Origin: Candidatus Zixiibacteriota bacterium
GTDB lineage: Bacteria; Zixibacteria; MSB-5A5; GN15; FEB-12
Reading direction: 5' to 3'
Assembly (NCBI GenBank): GCA_023132995.1
Contig: JAGLXI010000150.1
Location: 1 to 10,840 of the forward strand
Length of the DNA stretch: 10,840 nt
Positions within the stretch are counted from its first letter, which is position 1; each line of letters begins with the position of its first letter. A program made the translations under genes and the position numbers. This document shows positions 1 through 6,553 of this stretch, piece by piece. The notes below the pieces were generated by a model. That model had not been told where the DNA came from. It saw only the letters and a list, made by a program, of their open reading frames with translations, and ran no database searches.

Positions 1-430
1 ACACGTAGGGAATGTCCTGCCCGGCGCTGGAGAAATCGATCTGACTCCAGGTGAAGCCGTTGTCGTCGGTGTATGAGATTCCGTCGGACACCGTGTACAA
101 CTCGCCGGAAAAAAGCTGGCTGTGGTTGGTTCCCACCCAGAGACGCCAACCTGTCGAAAAGAGAGCAGATATGTTGTCACTGACCATACCGGTCGAGACA
201 TCGTGAACCTGCCAGGTCTCCCCCTGGTCGTAAGAAAAGTTCAGACCCTTGCCGGTCGCCAGCCAGACGGCGCCGTCGTGCTCAATAATGTCTATTACAA
301 GATTGCTCAGATAGCCGCTCTGTGGCACCGAAAAGCTCTTGGGGAGCTGGGCCTCCGAGATGGACGGCAGTATCACTGCAAGCCCGACGGCGAGAACGGC
401 AACCACATAGCCTGCGATGCTTCTTCTCAC
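1..430 (-). CDS. Secreted Asp-box (BNR-like) propeller protein, N-terminal part
   Basis: This is the first 143 codons of an exported protein; the rest lies beyond the left edge. It starts at a GTG (430-428) with GGAG six bases upstream. Residues 1-28 form a clear signal peptide: RR near the N-terminus, a hydrophobic core at about 8-24, and a likely signal peptidase I site after SEA (25-27). The mature part has the pattern VWLAT.KGL followed by a perfect Asp-box, S66-x-D68-x-G70-x-T72-W73. A second, looser one follows (YTDDNGFTW, 120-128), as does the phrase LWVGTN (97-102). Such blades build beta-propellers of the sialidase/sortilin or 'two-component regulator propeller' type, usually periplasmic or cell-surface. 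Its substrate or partner cannot be read from this fragment. It could be a large surface protein with a C-terminal sorting domain. Export and Asp-box are clear; the function is not. Confidence 0.8.
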   Translation of the reverse strand, partial: MRRSIAGYVVAVLAVGLAVILPSISEAQLPKSFSVPQSGYLSNLVIDIIEHDGAVWLATGKGLNFSYDQGETWQVHDVSTGMVSDNISALFSTGWRLWVGTNHSQLFSGELYTVSDGISYTDDNGFTWSQIDFSSAGQDIPYV

Positions 431-509
431 GATTCACTCCACAAAAAAACATGCCGCACACAGGCGCTCTCCCTGCTTCCGTACGGCGAAATCATCTCAC
501 GGCTTTTCG

Positions 510-536
510 GGCCTGTCTCGCGAACCCGACAGGGCC
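510..536. repeat. Imperfect hairpin in the 431-673 gap
   Basis: The gap between the secreted propeller gene and the stop of the zinc-ribbon gene holds one clear inverted repeat. The arms are GGCCTGTC (510-517) and GACAGGGCC (528-536), with one bulged G and a ten-base loop containing TCGCGA. No T-tract follows on either strand, so it is not a standard intrinsic terminator. It lies downstream of the minus-strand gene ending at 674 and upstream of the minus-strand start at 430. It could act in 3'-end processing or belong to a dispersed repeat family. I see nothing else in this gap. Confidence 0.35.
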
Positions 537-673
537 TGCCTAAATATCTCTCGTTCGCCAACTCAACGATGATACCCGGATTCCACCGGCAAAGCAAGAT
601 AATTCAGCATGGTGGGGCGTCCGTCGCCGTGGTGAGTTCTACCCATTGAGCGACAACAGGTTCCCTGCTGTCT

Positions 674-2089
674 TCAACTGACGAAGCTTTTTTCAAAGGT
701 TACCGAGCCGAGCGCCGAGTCGACGTAGAAGTAGTTCTCCTTGTGGAAGGGGGCAAAGAACAGGCTTACTTCCTCGGTAGTGGCCTTCAGATGCTGAGTG
801 AGACCCTCCGGATTGCGGTCCAGTTCTGCCCGGCAGATGACAACATCGACTAACATCAGGGCTTCCGACATGCTCAGGCCTACCGGCAGACAACGGCGGT
901 CGAAAGTATCGATCGGTTGCAGATCAAACTGTGGCAGGGCGGCTGAAAGGCGTTTGGACAGGCGGTACATGGCTTCAAAGTTCCCTACCTTGAACGCCGG
1001 AATGACCAGACGATCCGACCGGTACATACCTCCGAAAAGATGCTGGAACTTCTCGGAGTCCGCGGCAGACATCTTCAGAGACCAGAAAGGGAACAACAGA
1101 TCGTCCTGACCGTACTGGGCCGAGACCAGCGCGATCTGCGAAATGTCGCGGGCGAACAACTCGTGCACAATCATCTGGTGGCAGTTCCTGCAGATGTAGA
1201 CGTATGACTGCTCCGCCGGCAGATCCTCGGCGCAATTGGGGCAGCGGTGGAAATCCACGTCCAGTTCGCCGAACTCAAGATCAGCCGCGGCTTCTTTCTC
1301 ACCGTAGTCCAGTGGTGAAACCTCGTCAACATGCGCGAGTACCCGGCAGGTAACACCGTCGACAACCCAGCGATTGAAATCCCCGCCGGCGTAAGACTCG
1401 ACGATGACATATGGAAAGTAGACAAGCGAGGCCACCGGATTGAACAGTTCCGTTCTGTTCATGCCGAAATCCGCGATCGCAACTTCCCCGATATCAGCGA
1501 CTCGCGCGACGACTTCCGCCCAGGCCTCGGACCACGGTCTCGCGACCGGCATAGCATCGAACCCGTCCTGCGTATTCGTCCGGGAATAGGGGAGGACGTT
1601 AAGATAGTCTACCCTCATCCCGATGGTGTCCGGGATGCCCTCGAACTGACCGCCGGCGCCGACCGTCGTCAGGTACGGTGTCAGGTTGATGTCGGTTCGG
1701 CGGCGTTCATTGGAGGTCTCTCTCTGGCCATCCTCGCCCTGACGGTACGTCACGCGAATTATGTCGTTACGAACTTTCAGCAGAACGGCGTCGATTTTCC
1801 AGTAGGGGTAATAGATATGCTTGAATTCCAGATCGGAGCCGGTCAGGGGCAATTTGTTGCTTTTCAGATACCGGTCGATCCCGAAGCGGACCTCCCTTCG
1901 CGTGACTTTCGCCCTGACGACATAGACCACCGGCGTGTCCGGCATGGTCAGCCTCAACACCGAACCGCAGTGCTCGCACGTGAGAACGAAGAAGCTTGAT
2001 TCGATGGTCAACCGGCCACCGCAGCCGGGGCAGCCCACTTCAATGTAGAACCCGCTCTTACTCCGGTTTGTCGTCGATCTGAGAGTCAT
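674..2089 (-). CDS. Zinc-ribbon protein paired with SPFH protein
   Basis: A 471-residue, probably cytoplasmic protein with two four-cysteine zinc ribbons. The first is at C20-x2-C23 and C38-x2-C41, the second at C283-x2-C286 and C300-x2-C303. Between and after them are three aromatic-proline blocks of similar look: YYPYW (93-97), YFPY (224-227) and FPFW (333-336). These suggest a repeated beta-rich module. No signal peptide or membrane segment is visible and no catalytic motif is recognised. The ATG at 2089 has AAAGG close upstream and overlaps the end of the SPFH gene by 32 bases; an in-frame GTG at 2119 lacks a ribosome site. Overlap and order mean co-transcription and probably coupled translation. 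Zinc-ribbon proteins sit beside YdjI-type SPFH proteins in other bacteria (Bacillus ydjFGHI), so a role in the same membrane-linked complex is likely but inferred. Confidence 0.75.
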   Translation of the reverse strand: MTLRSTTNRSKSGFYIEVGCPGCGGRLTIESSFFVLTCEHCGSVLRLTMPDTPVVYVVRAKVTRREVRFGIDRYLKSNKLPLTGSDLEFKHIYYPYWKIDAVLLKVRNDIIRVTYRQGEDGQRETSNERRRTDINLTPYLTTVGAGGQFEGIPDTIGMRVDYLNVLPYSRTNTQDGFDAMPVARPWSEAWAEVVARVADIGEVAIADFGMNRTELFNPVASLVYFPYVIVESYAGGDFNRWVVDGVTCRVLAHVDEVSPLDYGEKEAAADLEFGELDVDFHRCPNCAEDLPAEQSYVYICRNCHQMIVHELFARDISQIALVSAQYGQDDLLFPFWSLKMSAADSEKFQHLFGGMYRSDRLVIPAFKVGNFEAMYRLSKRLSAALPQFDLQPIDTFDRRCLPVGLSMSEALMLVDVVICRAELDRNPEGLTQHLKATTEEVSLFFAPFHKENYFYVDSALGSVTFEKSFVS

Positions 2090-3203
2090 TGCCTTTGACC
2101 GGTTTGCCACAGGATCCACAGTACGTCGAGCCGGGAATCACGTTGGCGGAGCAATGGGGGCACTGCAACTCGGCATCGAGCTTGTGACCGCAGTGCAAAC
2201 AGAAGTTGGCTTCTGTCGGCAGTTCGCGACCGCACGACGGACAGGCATTCTGGACAATCATCTGGTGACCGCAGCGGTAGCAATAGCGCGACTGCTCCGG
2301 CGTATCAGTGTGGCACACGGGGCATGTGACGGTTGCCACCGGTTCCCGTTTGAGTTCCCGCTGTTCGGGCGAGAACACCTTTGACATCATGCCCGGCAAC
2401 ATCAGACCGACCCCGGCCGCCATGCCCATCCCGGAACCGGCCGCGGCGGGGCCACCGGTGGCGCCGAGACCCTTGGCCAGCTCGAATTTCAGGAACTTGT
2501 CCAGATCTCCGACGGCCTCCAAACCCGAGCGCTGGTCAATCATCTTGGCCACTTCCTCGGGTGGCGTTATCGACGAGATGTAGAAGTCAACCAACTTGAG
2601 GCCGTATTTCTCGAATTCGTTGTGCACCAATCCCTTGAACTGCTCGGCCAGTTCCGTGTATATCGCCGGCAGGGACAGGATTGTGTCGAGCTTCTCACCC
2701 AGAAGATCATTCAGGCGGGCGATGATCACGTCCCTCAGATAACTCTGGATTTCGGTTGTGGTGTACCTGGCCTGTCGCCCGACGATGGAGTTCAGAAACA
2801 GGCTTGGATTGTCAATCTGCATAGTGAACGCCCCATGCCCACGCAAGCGAATAAGTCCCAGCTTGCTGTCCTGGAAAGTGACAGGGTGTTTTGTCCCCCA
2901 CTTCAGATCGGTGAATACTTTCAGATTGACGAAATAGACCTCGGACCTGAAGGGAGAATTGAAGCCGAATGGAAAAGCCAATAGCCTCGTCAGGATGGGC
3001 AGGTTGAGGGTAGAGAGGGTATGCCGACCGGTAGTGAATGAATCGGCGGCATGACCGCTCTTGAAGAAGATAGCCATCTGGCTGTCGCGCACTATCAACT
3101 GGGCGCCCATCTTGATATCGGCCGATCCCTCCTGGGGAATACGGTGAATCATCTCGTCCCCGGACGGATCGAGCCATTCGATTACTTCTATCAGCAGGCC
3201 CAT
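2058..3203 (-). CDS. SPFH (Band_7_1/YdjI-like) protein with three zinc ribbons
   Basis: A 381-residue protein of the SPFH/band-7 superfamily, closest in architecture to the Band_7_1 (YdjI, 'virion core protein-like') group. The SPFH part covers about residues 25-245, including the typical tail region LKLVDFYISSITPPEEV (202-218). A glycine/methionine/alanine-rich, weakly hydrophobic linker (about 245-275) follows. Three consecutive four-cysteine ribbons come next: C294/297/308/311, C321/324/335/338 and C348/351/362/365. There is no N-terminal membrane anchor, so membrane contact would be peripheral or through the linker. SPFH proteins form ring or cage oligomers on membranes; the ribbons probably bind partners. 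ATG at 3203 is preceded by GGAG at five bases. It is the first gene of a two-gene operon with the zinc-ribbon gene and is divergent from the PKD lipoprotein gene. The family call is firm; the cellular role is unknown. Confidence 0.85.
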   Translation of the reverse strand: MGLLIEVIEWLDPSGDEMIHRIPQEGSADIKMGAQLIVRDSQMAIFFKSGHAADSFTTGRHTLSTLNLPILTRLLAFPFGFNSPFRSEVYFVNLKVFTDLKWGTKHPVTFQDSKLGLIRLRGHGAFTMQIDNPSLFLNSIVGRQARYTTTEIQSYLRDVIIARLNDLLGEKLDTILSLPAIYTELAEQFKGLVHNEFEKYGLKLVDFYISSITPPEEVAKMIDQRSGLEAVGDLDKFLKFELAKGLGATGGPAAAGSGMGMAAGVGLMLPGMMSKVFSPEQRELKREPVATVTCPVCHTDTPEQSRYCYRCGHQMIVQNACPSCGRELPTEANFCLHCGHKLDAELQCPHCSANVIPGSTYCGSCGKPVKGNDSQIDDKPE

Positions 3204-3350
3204 AATCGCTCCTTATGTACTTGATTTGTTTAATAACTGTTTCGTCACTGCAGAGCTTTTCCTTGAACCAATCGAGAAACGGCGGGTACCACCATACAAC
3301 GGCCTGCGGTCGAACCGGCAAACCGGTTGTGCGTCAGCAGGATTTATCGT

Positions 3351-3379
3351 TTGACAGTACCGACCGGTCAGGTTATATA
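3351..3379 (+). promoter_or_regulatory. Promoter of the PKD lipoprotein gene
   Basis: A perfect TTGACA (-35, 3351-3356), a 17-base spacer and TATATA (-10, 3374-3379; 4 of 6 consensus bases) predict a transcript start near 3386. The palindrome GACCGGTC (3362-3369) lies inside the spacer. The promoter decides between possible start codons: the TTG at 3327 lies upstream of it and the GTG at 3390 would be almost leaderless, leaving TTG 3411 with its ribosome site. Confidence 0.55.
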
Positions 3380-3410
3380 CGGTCAGATTGTGACTCGAAA
3401 GGGAACGCCT

Positions 3411-4820
3411 TTGACAAACCCAAGGAAGTTGCTGCTGTCGTTTGCCCTGGCACTCTGTGCCGTTTGCCTCCTGATCCCCGGTTGCGATGAACTGGTCACC
3501 GAGACCAACTATATCGAAATCGCCGGTCACCCGACCGCTGAGTTCGGGATTGACACGCTCAGCGTCGATTCCGGTTGCGTTCCCCTTGAGGTCCACTTCA
3601 TCGACCTGTCCAACGGCCCGCGCGACGAGTGGCTCTGGGAGTTCGGGGACGTCGGGGACGACAGCACCTCGACAGACACCAACCCGACGCATGTTTACAC
3701 CTCTGCAGGCACCTACCGGGTATCGCTGACAATACGCGACACGGAGACCGGAGGCGAGGACGCCGAAGTCAAGAATCGATACATAATCGTCGGCACCACC
3801 GTCAGTGACTTCTCCGCCGACACGACTGTCGGCTGCCAGGGCCTGGCTGCTACCTTTACTCCCGCGGAGTTTGGTGGCGTGATTTCATGGGAATGGGATT
3901 TTGGCGACAACAGCCCTGTGTCGGACACATCAATCCCGACGCACATCTACGACTCCGCCGGTTTCTACACGGTCACTCTTACGGCACAAGGCGGATGCGG
4001 CGAGATGATAATTACCAAGGACAGTCTCATCAAGATCGACAATTGCCCGCAGGTGTTCTTTTTTGCCGACACCACCGAAGGCTGCACGCCGCTGGAAGTG
4101 GTTTTCTATGATTCATCCGTTGTCGATTCACCGGCTGTCCTGGTCAGCCGTGAGTGGGATTTCGGCGACGGCCAAACCAGTGGCGATCAGAACCCGACCA
4201 TCACCTTCGACTCGGCCGGTATTTACACGGTGACACTCTCCGTCACCACCACGGATGTGACTGTGACCGATTCCATGCCGGAATACATCACCGTGCGCGG
4301 CGTTCCCACGGCGGCATTCATTGCCGACACTCCCACCGAAGGCTGCTACTCGCAATACCAGCACTTCCAGGTGAGGTTTCTCGACCAGTCAACTTGGGCG
4401 ACCGATAGCCTGGTCTGGCGTTTCGGCGACGGGACCCTGGCCTACAACGATACCAGCCCCGTGCACGCATTTGTCGATCCGGGCATTTATACCTGCTCAC
4501 TTGAGGCTCACGGACCGTGCGGTTCCGACACGGTGGTCGTGGACAGTTTCATCGTGTTGTGCGACCCTCTGAATGCCGACAACACCGGCTTCAGTCTCGT
4601 CCCCACCACCGGCGACACCACGGTGGTGTTTACCTTCAGTGATACCTCGACCGGTATGATCTTTGACCGCGACTGGGATTTCGGCGATGGCTCTCCCCAC
4701 AGAGACATAACCGTGGTCACTCACAAGTACGATACTGCCGGAACCTACGAAGTAATCCTGACCCTCAGCAACTACTGCGGAGAGATTGAAGTCAAGGATA
4801 TGATTGAGATAACGGAATAG
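3411..4820 (+). CDS. Putative lipoprotein with five PKD domains
   Basis: A 469-residue exported protein. I choose the TTG at 3411 because AAAGGGA (3398-3404) stands six bases before it and a promoter ends just upstream; translation then begins MTNPRK followed by a hydrophobic core. The core ends in LIPGC with C25 as the presumed lipidated cysteine. Proline at -2 is atypical for a lipobox, so a plain or uncleaved signal is possible. The rest is five tandem PKD (Ig-like) domains: about 41-128, 129-210, 211-297, 298-386 and 387-469. Each has the W-x-FGD strand (WEFGD, WDFGD, WDFGD, WRFGD, WDFGD) and the AG.Y.V.LT-type end strand. Ten cysteines recur mainly at domain starts (SGC, VGC, EGC) and in late CG motifs, consistent with disulfides outside the cytoplasm. 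PKD arrays mediate protein or carbohydrate contacts on surface proteins. No enzyme domain is present, so it is probably an adhesin or structural surface protein. A terminator follows. Confidence 0.8.
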   Translation: MTNPRKLLLSFALALCAVCLLIPGCDELVTETNYIEIAGHPTAEFGIDTLSVDSGCVPLEVHFIDLSNGPRDEWLWEFGDVGDDSTSTDTNPTHVYTSAGTYRVSLTIRDTETGGEDAEVKNRYIIVGTTVSDFSADTTVGCQGLAATFTPAEFGGVISWEWDFGDNSPVSDTSIPTHIYDSAGFYTVTLTAQGGCGEMIITKDSLIKIDNCPQVFFFADTTEGCTPLEVVFYDSSVVDSPAVLVSREWDFGDGQTSGDQNPTITFDSAGIYTVTLSVTTTDVTVTDSMPEYITVRGVPTAAFIADTPTEGCYSQYQHFQVRFLDQSTWATDSLVWRFGDGTLAYNDTSPVHAFVDPGIYTCSLEAHGPCGSDTVVVDSFIVLCDPLNADNTGFSLVPTTGDTTVVFTFSDTSTGMIFDRDWDFGDGSPHRDITVVTHKYDTAGTYEVILTLSNYCGEIEVKDMIEITE

Positions 4821-4841
4821 CTTCGACTGTTTCGAAAATGG

Positions 4842-4875
4842 AAAGCCCGCCTGATTGTCGGCGGGCTTTTGTGTT
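4842..4875 (+). terminator. Intrinsic terminator between convergent genes
   Basis: A ten-base-pair perfect stem, AAAGCCCGCC (4842-4851) with GGCGGGCTTT (4860-4869), encloses an eight-base loop and is followed by TGTGTTTT. It lies 22 bases after the PKD gene's stop. On the other strand it lies downstream of etfA, where the A-rich arm gives a short T-tract, so it probably serves both genes. Confidence 0.85.
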
Positions 4876-4920
4876 TTCTATCAGGCCGAAGATCGGCCCG
4901 GATTTGCAGACGGGACCGAC

Positions 4921-5880
4921 TTACTTCAGTTCCGCCGTGAACTTTCTGGTCAGCGCCGGGACGATTTCAAAAGCGTCGCCGATGATACCGTAGTTAGCGA
5001 CGTTGAAGATCGGGGCGTCCTTGTCCTTGTTGACGGCCACGATGGTCCGTGACGACCTCATCCCGACCAGGTGCTGAATGGCACCGGAGATTCCGACCGC
5101 CACATACAGCTTGGGATTGACCGTCTTGCCGGTCTGGCCGACCTGCTGAGAATACGGCGTCCATCCGGCGTCGACAATCGCCCGCGAGGCGCCTACCGCC
5201 GCCCCGAGCGAATCGGCAAGCTCGGCAATCATGGGCAGATGCTCCGCTGCCCTGAGACCGCGCCCGGCTGAGACAATGATATCGGCCTCGGCCACGCTCA
5301 CGGCGCCACCCGACTCGACCTTGCTCTCCTTGATCGTCATCTGCGAATCAAACGCTGAGCCATCGACCGCTTCAGCGATAACCTCTCCCCCGCCGTCTTT
5401 GGATTCCGCAAAGCACTTGCCACGCACCGTAACAAAGAACGGCCCGCCGCCATTCTTGACCACCTCGGAAACCACCGACCCACCATAGCTCGGACGTGTG
5501 GCCACGATGTTGTCCCCATCCATCGCCAGCCCGGTTGCATCGGAGGCCTGGGCGCCGCCATTGAGCGCGGCTAAACGGCCAAACAGCGCCTTGCCGTAGA
5601 AAGACGCCGGACCTAAGACAAGATCAGGAGTGTACTTGGCAATGAGCGCGGTGAGCACCGTGGCATAAACCTGGTCGTTGTAGAGATCGAGACTCTCGTG
5701 AGATACCGCCAGCACCTTGCCGCCTCCGCGCGAGGCCAGTTCGTTGGCCTGTGGTTCGGCGTTCCCGGCCAGCACCGCCGTGTACAGTTCGCCGCCGATT
5801 GATTTGGCGGCTTCGATCAGTTCGAATGAAGCCGGGATCAGCTTCCCGTCCTTGTGAAGAGCGATAGTCAGTATTTTCAT
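4921..5880 (-). CDS. etfA: Electron transfer flavoprotein, alpha subunit
   Basis: A 319-residue EtfA/FixB protein, full length for the family. With EtfB it forms the FAD-containing heterodimer that carries electrons from acyl-CoA and related dehydrogenases to ETF-quinone oxidoreductase or another acceptor. The N-terminal ETF domain spans about residues 1-190. The C-terminal FAD-binding domain (about 200-310) is textbook: GRGL (206-209), GASR with R233, GWTPYSQQVGQTGKTV (239-254) and the run with GISGAIQHL, followed by VNKD..APIF. The start ATG (5880) has AGGTG five bases upstream. Normally etfB lies directly upstream in the same operon. Here the upstream neighbours are divergent, unrelated genes and no etfB occurs in the window, so its partner must be encoded elsewhere. 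Identity is certain; pairing is open. Confidence 0.96.
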   Translation of the reverse strand: MKILTIALHKDGKLIPASFELIEAAKSIGGELYTAVLAGNAEPQANELASRGGGKVLAVSHESLDLYNDQVYATVLTALIAKYTPDLVLGPASFYGKALFGRLAALNGGAQASDATGLAMDGDNIVATRPSYGGSVVSEVVKNGGGPFFVTVRGKCFAESKDGGGEVIAEAVDGSAFDSQMTIKESKVESGGAVSVAEADIIVSAGRGLRAAEHLPMIAELADSLGAAVGASRAIVDAGWTPYSQQVGQTGKTVNPKLYVAVGISGAIQHLVGMRSSRTIVAVNKDKDAPIFNVANYGIIGDAFEIVPALTRKFTAELK

Positions 5881-5934
5881 TCATGCACCTTCTATCTACC
5901 AAACGCTGTCGTTTATTCGCTGTCGACCATTTCG

Positions 5935-5963
5935 ATTTTGCCGCCCAATATATACGCTGTGAA
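5935..5963 (-). promoter_or_regulatory. Candidate etfA promoter
   Basis: On the minus strand, TTCACA (5963-5958; 5 of 6 consensus bases) is followed by a 17-base spacer and CAAAAT (5940-5935; 4 of 6). This leaves a leader of about 45-50 bases before the etfA ATG. A TATATATT run inside the spacer is an alternative -10. A promoter is expected here because no gene lies upstream on this strand. Confidence 0.35.
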
Positions 5964-6017
5964 ACGGCTAAGCAATAGTTTTGGTGAGGGGGGATGGGCG
6001 ACGTCTCACCTTACTGC

Positions 6018-6047
6018 TTGACACATATAGTGGCAGTAACTTAGATT
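6018..6047 (+). promoter_or_regulatory. Candidate promoter of the 6173-6958 module
   Basis: TTGACA (6018-6023, perfect) is followed by an 18-base spacer and TAGATT (6042-6047; 4 of 6), or TTAGAT with a 17-base spacer. It points into the two-gene module and would give a leader of about 120 bases. That leader contains two small inverted repeats: AACAC/GTGTT (6121-6137) and CGAAA/TTTCG (6142-6159). The second ends at the ribosome site GGGGAGAG, so leader structure could affect translation. Confidence 0.4.
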
Positions 6048-6172
6048 AGTGTATGGAGAACTGACACCGCGCAAGACGCTCTCGCAACAGCTCGTGAAGC
6101 TAGGTAATCGACCTGAATTCAACACGTGCGTGGTGTTAATGCGAAAGGGCCCTATTTCGGGGAGAGCTTATC

Positions 6173-6541
6173 ATGCGAAAGGCAAGAACTAAGCTGACTG
6201 CAAAGAAGATCGTGAAAAGGCGCGGCACCAGCAGAGCGAAGGCGTGGACGAATACAGAGGTAGCACAGCTCAGGAAATCTTACCGGACCACGCCGACAGA
6301 CAAGATTGCCAAGAAGCTTAAACGCACGGTGGCGTCGATCCAGGCAAAGGCTCGCTCACTTGGCCTTAAGAAGGTAGCGAAGAGGACAGCGACTAGGAAG
6401 AAGACGGTCAAGCGGCGTGCTGATAGGCCCGGAGGTGGGGGACCAGGGGTGAAGAAAAAGGTCAAGCGGAATGGTAATAGACCTGAAGGCGGGGGACCAG
6501 GAAAGAAATACTCCAAGAAGAAAGTGTATAGGAAGAAATGA
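6173..6541 (+). CDS. Lysine-rich SANT/Myb-like DNA-binding protein
   Basis: A 122-residue, extremely basic protein: 29 Lys and 17 Arg against 4 acidic residues by my count. Residues 25-66 look like a small three-helix SANT/Myb or GcrA-like helix-turn-helix. They begin W25-T-N-T-E and run through L33...Y37 to DKIAKKL (43-49), RTVASIQAKA and SLGLKK. This is the common pattern 'WT..E...L...Y....eIA..L.RT..sV..KA..LGL'. The C-terminal half (67-122) is low-complexity K/R-rich sequence like histone H1 tails, containing two 18-residue repeats with RPGGGGPG and RPEGGGPG. The likely role is a sequence-tolerant DNA or nucleoid binder; a specific regulator is possible. GGGGAGAG stands eight bases before the ATG. 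The next gene follows after 12 bases. Nine of 17 Arg codons are AGA/AGG, unlike its neighbours, which suggests acquisition. No close homologue was recognised. Confidence 0.7.
   Translation: MRKARTKLTAKKIVKRRGTSRAKAWTNTEVAQLRKSYRTTPTDKIAKKLKRTVASIQAKARSLGLKKVAKRTATRKKTVKRRADRPGGGGPGVKKKVKRNGNRPEGGGPGKKYSKKKVYRKK
6407..6514 (+). repeat. Two tandem 54-base coding repeats
   Basis: Two adjacent 54-base units (6407-6460 and 6461-6514) both begin GTCAAGCGG and share GGGGGACCAGG. They encode residues 79-96 and 97-114, sharing VKR, RP, GGGPG and following lysines. Codons have diverged while the RP.GGGPG core is kept, which suggests the peptide is under selection and the copy is not recent. Confidence 0.7.
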
Positions 6542-6553
6542 CCGTAAGAACCC

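Noticed and set aside
122..649. 175-codon open frame on the plus strand
   Set aside because: It lies antisense to the signal-peptide and Asp-box gene at 1-430, has no ribosome site, and its product is low-information with no recognisable motif.
1331..1999. 222-codon open frame on the plus strand
   Set aside because: It is the antisense shadow of the zinc-ribbon gene, whose four CxxC pairs and family features are clearly the real coding content.
2090..2119. Longer GTG start (2119) for the zinc-ribbon gene
   Set aside because: There is no ribosome site before it and it would lengthen the overlap to 62 bases; the ATG at 2089 has AAAGG close by.
3327..3410. Earlier TTG 3327 or GTG 3390 starts for the PKD gene
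   Set aside because: The first lies upstream of the predicted transcript start and the second almost on it, and neither has a ribosome site; TTG 3411 has one and gives a compact signal peptide.
3213..3692. 159-codon open frame on the minus strand
   Set aside because: It runs antisense across the PKD gene's promoter and first domain; no motif or ribosome site supports it.
5890..6005. Remnant of etfB upstream of etfA
   Set aside because: A short minus-strand frame ending at about 5912 encodes a tail KIEMVDSE, but it does not resemble the EtfB C-terminus and is too short to support.
5983..6010. GGTGAG/CTCACC inverted repeat as a terminator or operator
   Set aside because: It has only six pairs across a 16-base G-rich loop with no T-tract; chance is likely.
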